From positions 62,001 through 126,000 of the forward strand of contig NZ_JANGAD010000008.1 of the NCBI RefSeq assembly GCF_024461735.1: a DNA stretch of 64,000 nucleotides, written 5' to 3'. This stretch comes from Anaerotignum propionicum. Lineage in GTDB: Bacteria > Bacillota > Clostridia > Lachnospirales > Anaerotignaceae. Below are positions 44,353 through 52,955 of the stretch, piece by piece. Every line of letters starts with the position of its first letter. Position 1 is the first letter of the stretch. The notes under the pieces are model-generated. The model worked only from the letters and a program-made list of their open reading frames with translations. It did no database searches and was not told the origin of the DNA. A program made the position numbers and the translations under genes.

Positions 44353-45894
44353 TTACTTTTTAGCTACTGTTACCTGCTTCAAACCGTCAACCTTTTCAAA
44401 TTCTACACCATAGCCTAATTTCTCAAAATCACGCACGCTGATGAAGGATTTGCCGTTCTGTACAAGACCTTCCATTGCTGTTTTTCCGTCTACACGAACG
44501 ATATACGCTTTTTTCTCAGCGTTATTCCATTCTACCTTTTCACCCATTGCTTCGCAAATCACGCGCAAAGGCAAATATACACGACCATCAGCCTCAACAT
44601 ACTCTGCTAAGTCTACATCGTTACCAGCAGAGAAGAAAGCGTCATCTTTTCTTACTTTTGTCAATATTGCTTGGGAATCGTCTGCGCCGCCCCAAAGAGC
44701 AGTTACAGCAGTAATAGGATTATACTTTTCATCCAAAGCTGTCATTTTTGCTTCAAAATCAGCCATGCTTACGCTGCCTGCGGGCATTGTAACCTTGCCA
44801 CTGCCTGCCTTAACGTCACTAATACCTGTTACCTTCAATACGCTCTTGCTACCATTTGTAATGCCAAATGCTTCTGTTGAATGGAAGCCAGCACCGGATT
44901 TTGTTACAGTTGCTTCATAAGCAAAGCTATTCAAAGCTTTGGAAACGTCAGGTTTTGCAATCGCCTGCTGAACCATCACTTTAATAGAATCTGTAGCAGT
45001 CTTAATAGATGCTGTATCTTTCTTTGCTTCTTCCATACCTGCCTTAAATGCAGCCATTTCCTCTTCGGAAGAGTTCATAGCCTTCATAACATCCATCATG
45101 TATGTTGTTGTTGCACTCAAAACAGTATCAGGGTTATTGCCAACATAGTCTAATAAGTTAACAAACAAATCAGCAACTGCTTTGCCGTCTGCTTTGACTT
45201 TGTAACCACCGGAAACTTCACTTACCATATTGGTTGTAAAACCGGTGAATGCATTTTTGTAGAAGTCCATTACAGAAGCATACAATTTGCTGTAGCCGTC
45301 TTCAGGAACCATCTTCTTAATCTGATCATCAGTCATGCCCAAATCCTTCATAGACAAAACTTTGATGTATTTGCTACCATCTAAAAGTGTTTTTAATTCT
45401 TTTGCAAAGTTTTCATCCTGCAGATAGCTGTCTTTTTCCTTACCTGCTAAGTCCTTTGTCAATTCATACGTACCCCAAACGGTTTTACCGGAAACATAAA
45501 CACCATCTGTCATTGCGTAGTACATATCACCCATGTCATATTTCTTTCCATCATAGGTAACATCCAAATCTACATAATAAGCAAAGGTTTTCATATCCAT
45601 TTTCAATGTGTAATCAATTACAGCAGACTTTTTGCCTTTTAAAGCATCTAAGCCCTGAATAGTATCTTTCAAATCTTCATCAGTAGCGCCGGAAGCTTTC
45701 GACAGATCTGCAACATACTCTTTCATTGCATCTGCATCTAATTCCACATTCACTTTACCAGAAGCCTCACAAACATCCATTTTGGTTAACATGTCTGCGC
45801 TCATCTGCAGATATCCCAGCTCTGCACTGGAACAGCCTGTGAAAGAAGCAATGCACATTACCGCGCACATAAGTGCCGCTAGTTTTTTTCTCAT
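44353..45894 (-). CDS. large lipoprotein with a C-terminal copper-amine-oxidase-like domain
   Basis: A 513-residue secreted lipoprotein. MRKKLAALMCAVMCIASFTGCSS is a signal peptide with lipobox FTGC (Cys at 21). The central 330 residues are Asp/Lys/Ala-rich and not recognised; they may be two repeats of an alpha-beta fold. The last 90 residues (YVEADGRVYLPLRVICEAMGEKVEWNNAEKKAYIVR...FISVRDFEKLGYGVEF) match the copper amine oxidase N-terminal-like domain, a surface module common in Clostridia. Function is unknown; surface binding is likely. GGGGGAAAT precedes the ATG. Confidence 0.8.
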   Translation of the reverse strand: MRKKLAALMCAVMCIASFTGCSSAELGYLQMSADMLTKMDVCEASGKVNVELDADAMKEYVADLSKASGATDEDLKDTIQGLDALKGKKSAVIDYTLKMDMKTFAYYVDLDVTYDGKKYDMGDMYYAMTDGVYVSGKTVWGTYELTKDLAGKEKDSYLQDENFAKELKTLLDGSKYIKVLSMKDLGMTDDQIKKMVPEDGYSKLYASVMDFYKNAFTGFTTNMVSEVSGGYKVKADGKAVADLFVNLLDYVGNNPDTVLSATTTYMMDVMKAMNSSEEEMAAFKAGMEEAKKDTASIKTATDSIKVMVQQAIAKPDVSKALNSFAYEATVTKSGAGFHSTEAFGITNGSKSVLKVTGISDVKAGSGKVTMPAGSVSMADFEAKMTALDEKYNPITAVTALWGGADDSQAILTKVRKDDAFFSAGNDVDLAEYVEADGRVYLPLRVICEAMGEKVEWNNAEKKAYIVRVDGKTAMEGLVQNGKSFISVRDFEKLGYGVEFEKVDGLKQVTVAKK

Positions 45895-45925
45895 ACGTAT
45901 TTCCCCCTTAAAATAATTTGAAATA

Positions 45926-45955
45926 ATTATCACATATGGGCCTTGGTTTTTACAA
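45926..45955 (-). promoter_or_regulatory. probable promoter of the lipoprotein gene
   Basis: Minus strand TTGTAA, 18-bp spacer, GATAAT. Confidence 0.5.
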
Positions 45956-46010
45956 ATCAATTCAATTGAAATAGAAAGAGAGGTAATTTTAGATAAGTTA
46001 GAGTTAAAAG

Positions 46011-46032
46011 CCGGAAACCGTTCGTTTTCCGG
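46011..46032 (-). terminator. terminator of the two-component operon
   Basis: CCGGAAAA and TTTCCGG on the minus strand form a short stem followed by CTTTTAA. It lies 150 bp after the kinase gene. Confidence 0.6.
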
Positions 46033-46182
46033 TAGACAGCCTTAATCGGAATTATGCAAAAAGCCTCTATACTTTCTCCCGTAGAACTCACTTTGCATAC
46101 AACCTAAAACACACATGTATCTCTATTAGTATACTCCCATTTATACCCTGAATCAAATAAAAGGGGAAACCTTAAGGAAAAC

Positions 46183-47742
46183 TTAAAACTTGCGGCTCTC
46201 CTCGCCTTCTTTTTTTATTTCATCCTTCTTCATCTTGCCGCTCAACGCAAAGACATTGGTGAATGTGGTTCCTTCTCCCTCCGTACTTTCAACTAATATA
46301 TGACCAAAATGACTGTCAGCGATCCATTTTGCAATAGAAAGCCCTAACCCCGTACCGGAAATCCCCTTATTTCTGGATTGATCCACACGATAAAATCGGT
46401 CAAATATTTTAGACAAATGCTCCTTAGAGATACCTGCTCCATTATCTCCAACAGAAACAAATGCATCTTTTTTATCCTTCCAAACACGAAGGGTAATCAA
46501 GTCTCCATCCTTCGTATATTTTAGTGCATTCTCAGCATGAATCCATAGTAGTTGCTTGATTAAATCAGGGTCACCCCAGATTTCCGCCTTGTCCTTTTCC
46601 TCAAAAACAATTTTTCGGTTTACTTCAAGAACCTCCAGCTCTTTCACAACTTCCCCTGCAATTTCATTTAAAGATATCAGCTTTTTTTGGACAAGCATTC
46701 GGTTCTGGTCACCCTTTGCCAAAAAAAGGAGCTTTCGTATCAATGCACTCATATGCTCCGTCTCACTTAAAATGGAGTCTATTGCTTCTTGCAAAATAAC
46801 AGGATCACTTTTTCCCCAACGATTAATCAGGTTTGCATACCCCTGAATAACAGAAATCGGTGTTCTTAATTCATGAGATGCATCTGAAATAAATTGATTT
46901 TGCCGCTGAAAAGAGCTTTCCAAACGATCTATCATAGAATTAAAGGTTACTGTTAACTCTTTCATCTCATCATCAGGACCATCTGTATCAATACGTTGAC
47001 TCAAATCCTCAATGGTTATGCGCTCCGCCGCCGCACGAATTGCCTCTACAGGGCGCAGCATACGCTGACTGATATACCAACCAATCAAAAATGCACATAG
47101 TATACCAATAAAGTTTACTGTTGCCAGCTTGCCAATAAAGCCACGAATAAAGTTTGAATTAATTCCAATCAGCTTATAGGCTTCCACACGATACTGCCCA
47201 CCCTGTGCTGGAATAATAGTGGAAATCAGCATAATTTGCTGTCTATTATTATTTTCTAAAATGTACTCAGTACAATTCTCCACTTTTTCTTTTTGAGCGC
47301 TGATTTTGAATCCATCCTGCGCCAAAGTCTGCTGACCATGCCCCATTAATTCATCCTTGTTTGTAAAAATCCCCTCAGGAGTAGGAAAATTAGACTCTCT
47401 CAACTGCATCAATAAGGGTTCTTCACCGAAATGACTAAAATAATACATATTCTGATATTGGGAATAAACATTGACCTCAACATATTTATTATCCAATAAA
47501 TCCCGAAGGGTATCATTATTCAAGCTCTTTCCCTGTTGGAGATACGCCTCAATATTGGAAATCGTCAGCGTAAGCTCTCTCCTGATAATATGTTGCTGAA
47601 TTCCGGGTATATTTATGGTCATAAAAAAACTGATAACTAAAATAGAAAAGGTAAAAATCCCACTATAGAGGAACGTAATTTTTCTGGCAATTGCCATATG
47701 GCGTATACCCCAAAAAAAGGATTGCTTATTCTTCCTTGACAT
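46183..47742 (-). CDS. sensor histidine kinase
   Basis: A 519-residue membrane kinase: helix 1 at about 20-43, an extracytoplasmic sensor to about 205, helix 2, HAMP (RMLRPVEAIRAAAERI), HisKA with the phospho-His in ISDASHELRTPIS (near 290), then the ATPase domain with ENALKYT, DNGAGI and GTGLGLSIAKW. The C-terminus is Lys/Glu-rich. It overlaps the response regulator stop by 17 bp. The signal is unknown. Confidence 0.95.
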   Translation of the reverse strand: MSRKNKQSFFWGIRHMAIARKITFLYSGIFTFSILVISFFMTINIPGIQQHIIRRELTLTISNIEAYLQQGKSLNNDTLRDLLDNKYVEVNVYSQYQNMYYFSHFGEEPLLMQLRESNFPTPEGIFTNKDELMGHGQQTLAQDGFKISAQKEKVENCTEYILENNNRQQIMLISTIIPAQGGQYRVEAYKLIGINSNFIRGFIGKLATVNFIGILCAFLIGWYISQRMLRPVEAIRAAAERITIEDLSQRIDTDGPDDEMKELTVTFNSMIDRLESSFQRQNQFISDASHELRTPISVIQGYANLINRWGKSDPVILQEAIDSILSETEHMSALIRKLLFLAKGDQNRMLVQKKLISLNEIAGEVVKELEVLEVNRKIVFEEKDKAEIWGDPDLIKQLLWIHAENALKYTKDGDLITLRVWKDKKDAFVSVGDNGAGISKEHLSKIFDRFYRVDQSRNKGISGTGLGLSIAKWIADSHFGHILVESTEGEGTTFTNVFALSGKMKKDEIKKEGEESRKF

Positions 47743-48409
47743 AATACCCTACCCCTCGTATGGTATGAATAAACTTTTTCTGAAAAGCTTCATCTATTTT
47801 TGCTCTTAAATAGCGTACGTAAACATCCACTACATTTGTTTCACCAATATAGCTGTAGCCCCATACTTCATTTAAGATTTGTTCTCTGGTTAAAACAATA
47901 TTTTTATTTTGTACTAAATACAAAAGAAGTTCATATTCCTTCTTGGTCAGTTCAACCACTTCTCCACCAACGGTGACCAAGCGCTTCTCCGTATCAATTT
48001 CTAAATCCTGCACCTGCAAAAGAACTTTTTTTGACATCTTATCTTCGCAGTGCTTAAATGCAACACGCATTCTTGCCAACAGCTCCTCAATGGCAAAGGG
48101 CTTTGTCAAATAATCGTCAGCACCGCTATCTAGCCCTGCAACCTTGTCAATCACCTCATCCTTAGCGGTAAGCATAATAATGGGTACATTGGAATTCTTG
48201 CGAACTCTACGGCAAATTTCTATTCCTGTCAGTCCGGGCAGCATAAGATCCAAAAGAATCATATCAAAATTCCCTTCGCTAATCAAAGATATACCCTCTC
48301 GGCCATCGTGACATACCGTTACTTCATAACCCTCATATCTTAACTCTAGCTCAACAAAACGTGCTAGTTTAACCTCATCTTCAATTAATAGAATCTTCTT
48401 TTGCATCAT
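47726..48409 (-). CDS. OmpR-family response regulator
   Basis: A 227-residue regulator: receiver domain with LIEDE, phospho-Asp in MILLDLMLPG (near residue 54) and the Lys in LTKPF; winged-helix DNA-binding domain ending YLRAKIDEAFQKKFIHTIRGVGYYV. The ATG at 48409 follows AAAGGAG by 9 nt. A TGG-TATAAT at about 48,440 on the minus strand is a likely extended -10. Pairs with the adjacent kinase; targets not known. Confidence 0.95.
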   Translation of the reverse strand: MMQKKILLIEDEVKLARFVELELRYEGYEVTVCHDGREGISLISEGNFDMILLDLMLPGLTGIEICRRVRKNSNVPIIMLTAKDEVIDKVAGLDSGADDYLTKPFAIEELLARMRVAFKHCEDKMSKKVLLQVQDLEIDTEKRLVTVGGEVVELTKKEYELLLYLVQNKNIVLTREQILNEVWGYSYIGETNVVDVYVRYLRAKIDEAFQKKFIHTIRGVGYYVKEE

Positions 48410-48803
48410 GATTCTGTTCTCCTTTACATAATTTTGGTATATTATACCATAAAATACAAAAAATAAGTAAAAAAATGTCAATAAAAGTTGTTTTCTTTTT
48501 GAAACTCTTTTTAATTATAACGTTTTCATTCCACTAAAACCATCAATCTACTCTATTTTCTGTTTAATACAAATAGATTATCCCTTTTTATTTTTATTTA
48601 CATTTCCTATATAAAATATAAATGCTCTTTCAATCTATCAAAGTTGCTTGTGTCAATAAGAATGAGCATCATCGTTAAGCTTATTATCCTTTCCCATCTT
48701 CATACGTAAAAAGTATACCTTTATGCAGTTAAAAGCATATTGTCTTATGATTAAAAAGTAATTAAAAATTGAAATCCATTGTTTTTTTCTGTCGTTTTTT
48801 CCA
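48410..48803. other. intergenic region, AT-rich
   Basis: Nearly 400 bp of AT-rich sequence between the start of the response regulator and the promoter of the thioredoxin-fold lipoprotein gene. No gene, repeat or clear structure apart from the putative regulator promoter near 48,440. Confidence 0.3.
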
Positions 48804-48832
48804 TTGCGGCTGAAACAGTTTTTCTGTATAAT
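48804..48832 (+). promoter_or_regulatory. promoter of the thioredoxin-fold lipoprotein gene
   Basis: TTGCGG, 17-bp spacer and a perfect TATAAT, leaving a leader of about 210 nt. Confidence 0.65.
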
Positions 48833-48849
48833 GGTGTGGCATGTTTAAC

Positions 48850-48976
48850 GCAGGCATTGAACGAATTCTAATCGTCACCGTTTAAATTTTATAAATAACG
48901 GACAGCCTTATGAAATGGGATGGATGATTGGTTTTAAAAGCCTGCCATATATAAAATCGGCTTTTTCCTTTTGCCG
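48850..48976 (+). promoter_or_regulatory. possible structured 5' leader
   Basis: GCAGGC (48850-48855) can pair with GCCTGC (48940-48945), enclosing a CCGTT/AACGG hairpin (48878-48901). A CGGC/GCCG hairpin follows at 48958-48976. This gives a multi-branch fold before the lipoprotein gene. It does not match a riboswitch class I recognise, and short stems can arise by chance. Confidence 0.35.
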
Positions 48977-49047
48977 GTTCAATCAAAACACAATAGAAAT
49001 AAAACAAGTAGTTTCGTTTTATTTTATATCTTTTAGGAGGAATCAAA

Positions 49048-50091
49048 ATGAGAAAACAACTGGCACTTTTCCTGACGCTTATCTTATCCATTGGTATTTT
49101 AGGCGGTTGTGGAAAAAAAGAATCTGCTCCCCCGGAAAATGGGAGCGAAGAGAAGAAAACAGACTACCGCTTTGAACAATGCGGCTTGGCATATAGCCTT
49201 CCAAAAGAATGGCTTGAGCGCAAAAACGTAAATCTAATTCCTGTTACCTTTGTAAAACCCGACGGAGAGATTTACGCCAAAATTGAGTATGACTTTACAC
49301 CTGATGAAAATATGGATGAATTAAATAATCCTGATTCCAAAATCCCTGTGGATGAATTGATGGTTCCTGTTTTTACCCTTTTGGTTGTGAAAGAAGAAAA
49401 TATAGAATCTCAAAGTGTAAAAGAAGAACTGGCTCTGTATAAAAACTGTGAAGAATTACCAAAGCAAGAGAAGTTCCGCTTTTATTATCTTACAGATTAT
49501 ATTGGCAGTACCCCTAGATTCTCCAATGACTCCGCTAAAACTTTTGAAACTCTGAAATCTGAATTGCCAATGCTGCAAAAAACCATTGAAACCTTTGTAC
49601 CAGATGAAACTTCCGTACAAACCCAAATTGAGGATAGTAAGGCATACCTTAATTTTATGTCTACCACTCTGTCAGGTGATCCTATTACGAGCACGGTTTT
49701 TTATGATTATGACCTAACTGTTATAAACTTCTGGGCATCCTATTGCTATCCTGATATTAATGAGCTGGCTACCCTAGAATCCTTTTATAAGCAGCTTAAG
49801 GAAAAATACCCAAATGTTAATTTTGTCCAAGTTGTAATTGATCTGCCTGGTGAAAAAGCAGAGGCCACCGTGAAACAGGCATATGAAGAAGCTGGTGTAA
49901 CTTTTACCACAATCATCCCTGACCAAGCAATGGCATCGTGGATTATCGATCATCTAAAAGGGTTGCCAACTACCTTCTTTGTAGATAACAAAGGACGCCC
50001 TTTGGAGACAAAAATTGAAGGTGTCAAAGATTTAAAATATTATATGGAAACCACGGCAACTGCGTTGGAAAAAGCAAAAGCAGAAAGCTAA
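49048..50091 (+). CDS. lipoprotein with a thioredoxin-like (TlpA/ResA-type) domain lacking the second active-site Cys
   Basis: A 347-residue exported lipoprotein with lipobox LGGC (Cys21). Residues 40-200 are an unrecognised domain; residues 205-345 are a TlpA/ResA-type thioredoxin fold: VINFWASYCYPDINELATLE, a VQVVIDLPGEK strand, and the cis-proline GLPTTFFVD (P307). The usual CxxC is C233-Y-P-D236, so only one cysteine remains. It could act as a monothiol disulfide reductase or as a binding protein. TAGGAGGAA precedes the ATG. Terminator follows. Confidence 0.87.
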   Translation: MRKQLALFLTLILSIGILGGCGKKESAPPENGSEEKKTDYRFEQCGLAYSLPKEWLERKNVNLIPVTFVKPDGEIYAKIEYDFTPDENMDELNNPDSKIPVDELMVPVFTLLVVKEENIESQSVKEELALYKNCEELPKQEKFRFYYLTDYIGSTPRFSNDSAKTFETLKSELPMLQKTIETFVPDETSVQTQIEDSKAYLNFMSTTLSGDPITSTVFYDYDLTVINFWASYCYPDINELATLESFYKQLKEKYPNVNFVQVVIDLPGEKAEATVKQAYEEAGVTFTTIIPDQAMASWIIDHLKGLPTTFFVDNKGRPLETKIEGVKDLKYYMETTATALEKAKAES

Positions 50092-50109
50092 AAATTTCCC
50101 TTTCATTAA

Positions 50110-50141
50110 GAACGCATTTTATTGGTGCGTTCTTTTTTTTT
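50110..50141 (+). terminator. terminator
   Basis: GAACGCA and TGCGTTC form a stem with a 9-nt loop, followed by nine T. Confidence 0.92.
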
Positions 50142-50176
50142 GGATTCCAGCATAAACTATTAGCGGAGGTGGGCCG

Positions 50177-51463
50177 ATGACAATCCATGTAGTAAGTGCC
50201 GGTGACACAATTTATTCGATCGCAGAGAAATATAACGTAAGTGCAAGGCTGATTATGGAGAATAACGGAATAACCAATCCGAACCTATTAACTTTGGGGC
50301 AAGCCCTTCTGATTTTAGAACCAGATGTAACCTATCAGGTACAGCCGGGAGATAGCATCTTTCTCATTGCACAAAGGTTTGGTGTTTCGCCAAACGTGCT
50401 GTTGCAAAACAACCCACAGCTTGCCATAACAGACACAATTTATCCGGGTCAGACCATAATCATCTCGTTCAAGGAACCCCCTCAAGAGGAATATCTGGTA
50501 AATGGGTATGCGTATCCCTACATTGATGAGACTTTATTGAATCAAACCGTTCCTTATTTGTCGTTTCTCTCTGTTTTCTCCTATGGGTTTCATGCCAACG
50601 GTGAATTGATCCCTCCCGATGATATGAACTTAATTTTGGCCGCAAGAGCCTTTGGCGCAGCACCGATTTTAGTTTTGACTCCTTTAGATGAAAACGGAAA
50701 ATTCAGCAATAAACTCATATCCGAAATGGTAAATAACCCAGAAGCAAGGGCAAATCTTATCTATAATCTTATGGTTGTTATGGGGCAAAAATCCTATTTC
50801 GGCATAGATGTAGATTTCGAGTTTGTGCTGCCCACAGATAAAGAGGCCTTTATTACCTTTCTTTCTGAATTGCAAACGGCCATGAATGAAGTAGGATTTC
50901 GTGTTTTTGTTGCCCTTGCACCAAAAACCTCCTCAACACAACCAGGACTACTTTATGCCGCCCATGATTACAAACGAATCGGAGAAATTGCAAATTATGT
51001 ATTGTTGATGACCTACGAGTGGGGCTATGCCTACGGACCTCCCATGGCTGTAGCTCCATTAAATAAAGTGAAAGAGGTCTTAGATTATGCCGTTCAGGAG
51101 ATTCCTCCGGAAAAAATCATCATGGGAATCCCCAATTATGGCTATGACTGGACACTGCCATTTACCATGGGCGAAGGCAGAGCATTAACCGTTGGAAATC
51201 AAGAAGCCGTGCAAATGGCTATGGATATTCGTGCAGAAATTCTCTTTGATGAGGTTGCCCAAAGTCCCTATTTCTTTTATACCAGCGAAGACGGTAGTGC
51301 CCACGTGGTATGGTTTGAGGATGCGAGAAGTATTGACGCAAAATTACGTACTGTTAAAGAATATGGCTTTAGCGGAGTGGGTTACTGGAACCTTATGCGT
51401 CCCTTTATACAAAACTGGATGCTCATCTCCAATGTATATGATATCAATAAGTTTGGAATCTAA
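50177..51463 (+). CDS. LysM-GH18 glycoside hydrolase (spore-cortex SleL/YaaH-like)
   Basis: A 428-residue protein with two LysM repeats (2-46 and 51-96, each with GDTIYSIAEKY or GDSIFLIAQRF-type openings) and a glycosyl hydrolase 18 barrel (about 115-420). The catalytic DxxDxE-type motif is FGIDVDFEFV (near 218), with YVLLMTYEWGY and GYWNLMRPF as later strands. No signal peptide is visible, as in spore SleL/YaaH, which cleave cortex peptidoglycan during germination. It suggests a spore-forming ancestry. GGAGGTGGG precedes the ATG. Confidence 0.92.
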   Translation: MTIHVVSAGDTIYSIAEKYNVSARLIMENNGITNPNLLTLGQALLILEPDVTYQVQPGDSIFLIAQRFGVSPNVLLQNNPQLAITDTIYPGQTIIISFKEPPQEEYLVNGYAYPYIDETLLNQTVPYLSFLSVFSYGFHANGELIPPDDMNLILAARAFGAAPILVLTPLDENGKFSNKLISEMVNNPEARANLIYNLMVVMGQKSYFGIDVDFEFVLPTDKEAFITFLSELQTAMNEVGFRVFVALAPKTSSTQPGLLYAAHDYKRIGEIANYVLLMTYEWGYAYGPPMAVAPLNKVKEVLDYAVQEIPPEKIIMGIPNYGYDWTLPFTMGEGRALTVGNQEAVQMAMDIRAEILFDEVAQSPYFFYTSEDGSAHVVWFEDARSIDAKLRTVKEYGFSGVGYWNLMRPFIQNWMLISNVYDINKFGI

Positions 51464-51524
51464 AGCTTAATTACAGACAAATATCTTGTGTTGATTTGTT
51501 TGAATACCTATTTCTTAAAATAGA

Positions 51525-51555
51525 AAAAGCGGTGACCCTAAGGGTCACCGCTTTT
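51525..51555. terminator. bidirectional terminator
   Basis: AAAAGCGGTGACCC and GGGTCACCGCTTTT form a perfect 14-bp stem with a 3-nt loop between convergent genes. Confidence 0.94.
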
Positions 51556-51590
51556 CATGATAGAAGTTAAAGGGAATCAATTTAAATTGA

Positions 51591-52859
51591 TTACGCTTCT
51601 TCAGGGGTATGATTAATATATACACGCAACTTAGAAATCCTATTTTTGTCCATTTCTTCCACAACAAACTTTAATCCATCGGACTCCAAAATCTCTCCAC
51701 CTTCAGGGAAATTGCCTAATATCATCAGTACGTATCCGGCTATGGTATCTACCTCGTCAGATTCTAAACGGCTGCCCACCATTTTGTTAAATTCCTCCAA
51801 GCGGGTACCTCCGTCTACCACATATTCATCCTCTTTAATAACCTCTATTTCATCTTGCTCATCATCATATTCATCAGCGATTTCGCCCATGATCTCTTCT
51901 ATAATATCTTCCATTGTGGCCAAACCGGAAGTTCCACCATATTCGTCCAACACAATGGCAACAGCCAAATGATTTTGGCGCATCTCAGAAAAAAGTTCTG
52001 CTACGGGTTTCGTCTCATAGGTAAAATAGGGCTCTCTCATATATTTGTCTGCACAAAATTCGTTTTTGTCTACAAAAAATACATCCTTAACATATAGAAT
52101 CCCAACAATATCATCAATATCCTCGTCATAAACAGGGAAACGGGAAAAGCCTTCTTCGTTTACCAGCTCAACAAATTCCTCATAACTTACATCACAAGAA
52201 ACCGTTACCATATCTGTTCTTGGGGTCATAATATCTTTTGCCTTGGCATCCCCAAAGTTAAAGATATTGTTAATCATGATTCTTTCCTCTGACTCCAAAA
52301 CACCCTCTTCATGGCTAACATTCACTATGGTTTTCAGTTCAGCCTCTGTAATGGTGGGAAGTTTTTCATCTGGATTATGCCCAAACAAACGGGACAACGA
52401 ACTGGTCGCCGCCGACAGAACCACAACCACAGGACGCAAAACAAAAACAACCACAGAAATGATATTTACCACAAGCAAAGCTACTTTCTCCGCCTGCTTT
52501 GCCGCAATGGTTTTGGGAGTAATTTCTCCAAAAATCAAAATAACTACCGTAATAAATGCCGTCGCAACAGTGGCACCACTGCCTGCATCCCCGTGAAACA
52601 CCTGAATTGCCAAAGCAGTTGTCAAGGCGGATGCGCCATTGTTTACCAAGTTGTTGCCTACAAGGATAGAGCTAAGCAATCGATTGGGATCATCCAAAAG
52701 TTTGCTGATTTTGTCTGCGTTCTTAATCTTTTCCTCCACCATATTACGAAGGCGAATCCTACTTAATGAGGTTAACGCCGTTTCAGAGGCAGAAAAAAAT
52801 GCAGAACAACAAACTAAAAAAATTAAAAGCCCTATCAGGTACGGACTGGCACCGTCCAC
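51591..52859 (-). CDS. CNNM/CBS transporter-associated protein (HlyC/CorC family)
   Basis: A 422-residue membrane protein: DUF21 (CNNM) domain with three to four helices (CSAFFSASETALTSLSRIRL, GEITPKTIAAK), two CBS domains (about 205-330, MTPRTDMVTV...VGILYVKDV), and a CorC/HlyC C-terminal domain. Members are linked to Mg2+/Co2+ efflux or homeostasis; hemolytic activity is not implied by the old name. An acidic IADEYDDEQDEIEVIKED segment follows the CBS pair. GTG at 52859 is preferred because GGAG lies 10 nt upstream; GTG at 52889 is the alternative. Confidence 0.9.
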   Translation of the reverse strand: MDGASPYLIGLLIFLVCCSAFFSASETALTSLSRIRLRNMVEEKIKNADKISKLLDDPNRLLSSILVGNNLVNNGASALTTALAIQVFHGDAGSGATVATAFITVVILIFGEITPKTIAAKQAEKVALLVVNIISVVVFVLRPVVVVLSAATSSLSRLFGHNPDEKLPTITEAELKTIVNVSHEEGVLESEERIMINNIFNFGDAKAKDIMTPRTDMVTVSCDVSYEEFVELVNEEGFSRFPVYDEDIDDIVGILYVKDVFFVDKNEFCADKYMREPYFTYETKPVAELFSEMRQNHLAVAIVLDEYGGTSGLATMEDIIEEIMGEIADEYDDEQDEIEVIKEDEYVVDGGTRLEEFNKMVGSRLESDEVDTIAGYVLMILGNFPEGGEILESDGLKFVVEEMDKNRISKLRVYINHTPEEA

Positions 52860-52955
52860 TAAAATCACTCTCCATTTCAAAACAATCACATATTATCATA
52901 TTTTTATTACTCAAAATACCACAAAACCCATCTGGCGTCCAGAGAAAAATATCGT

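Noticed and set aside
51591..52859. CBS/CNNM protein as a hemolysin
   Set aside because: The hemolysin name is historical; domains indicate a metal-homeostasis membrane protein.
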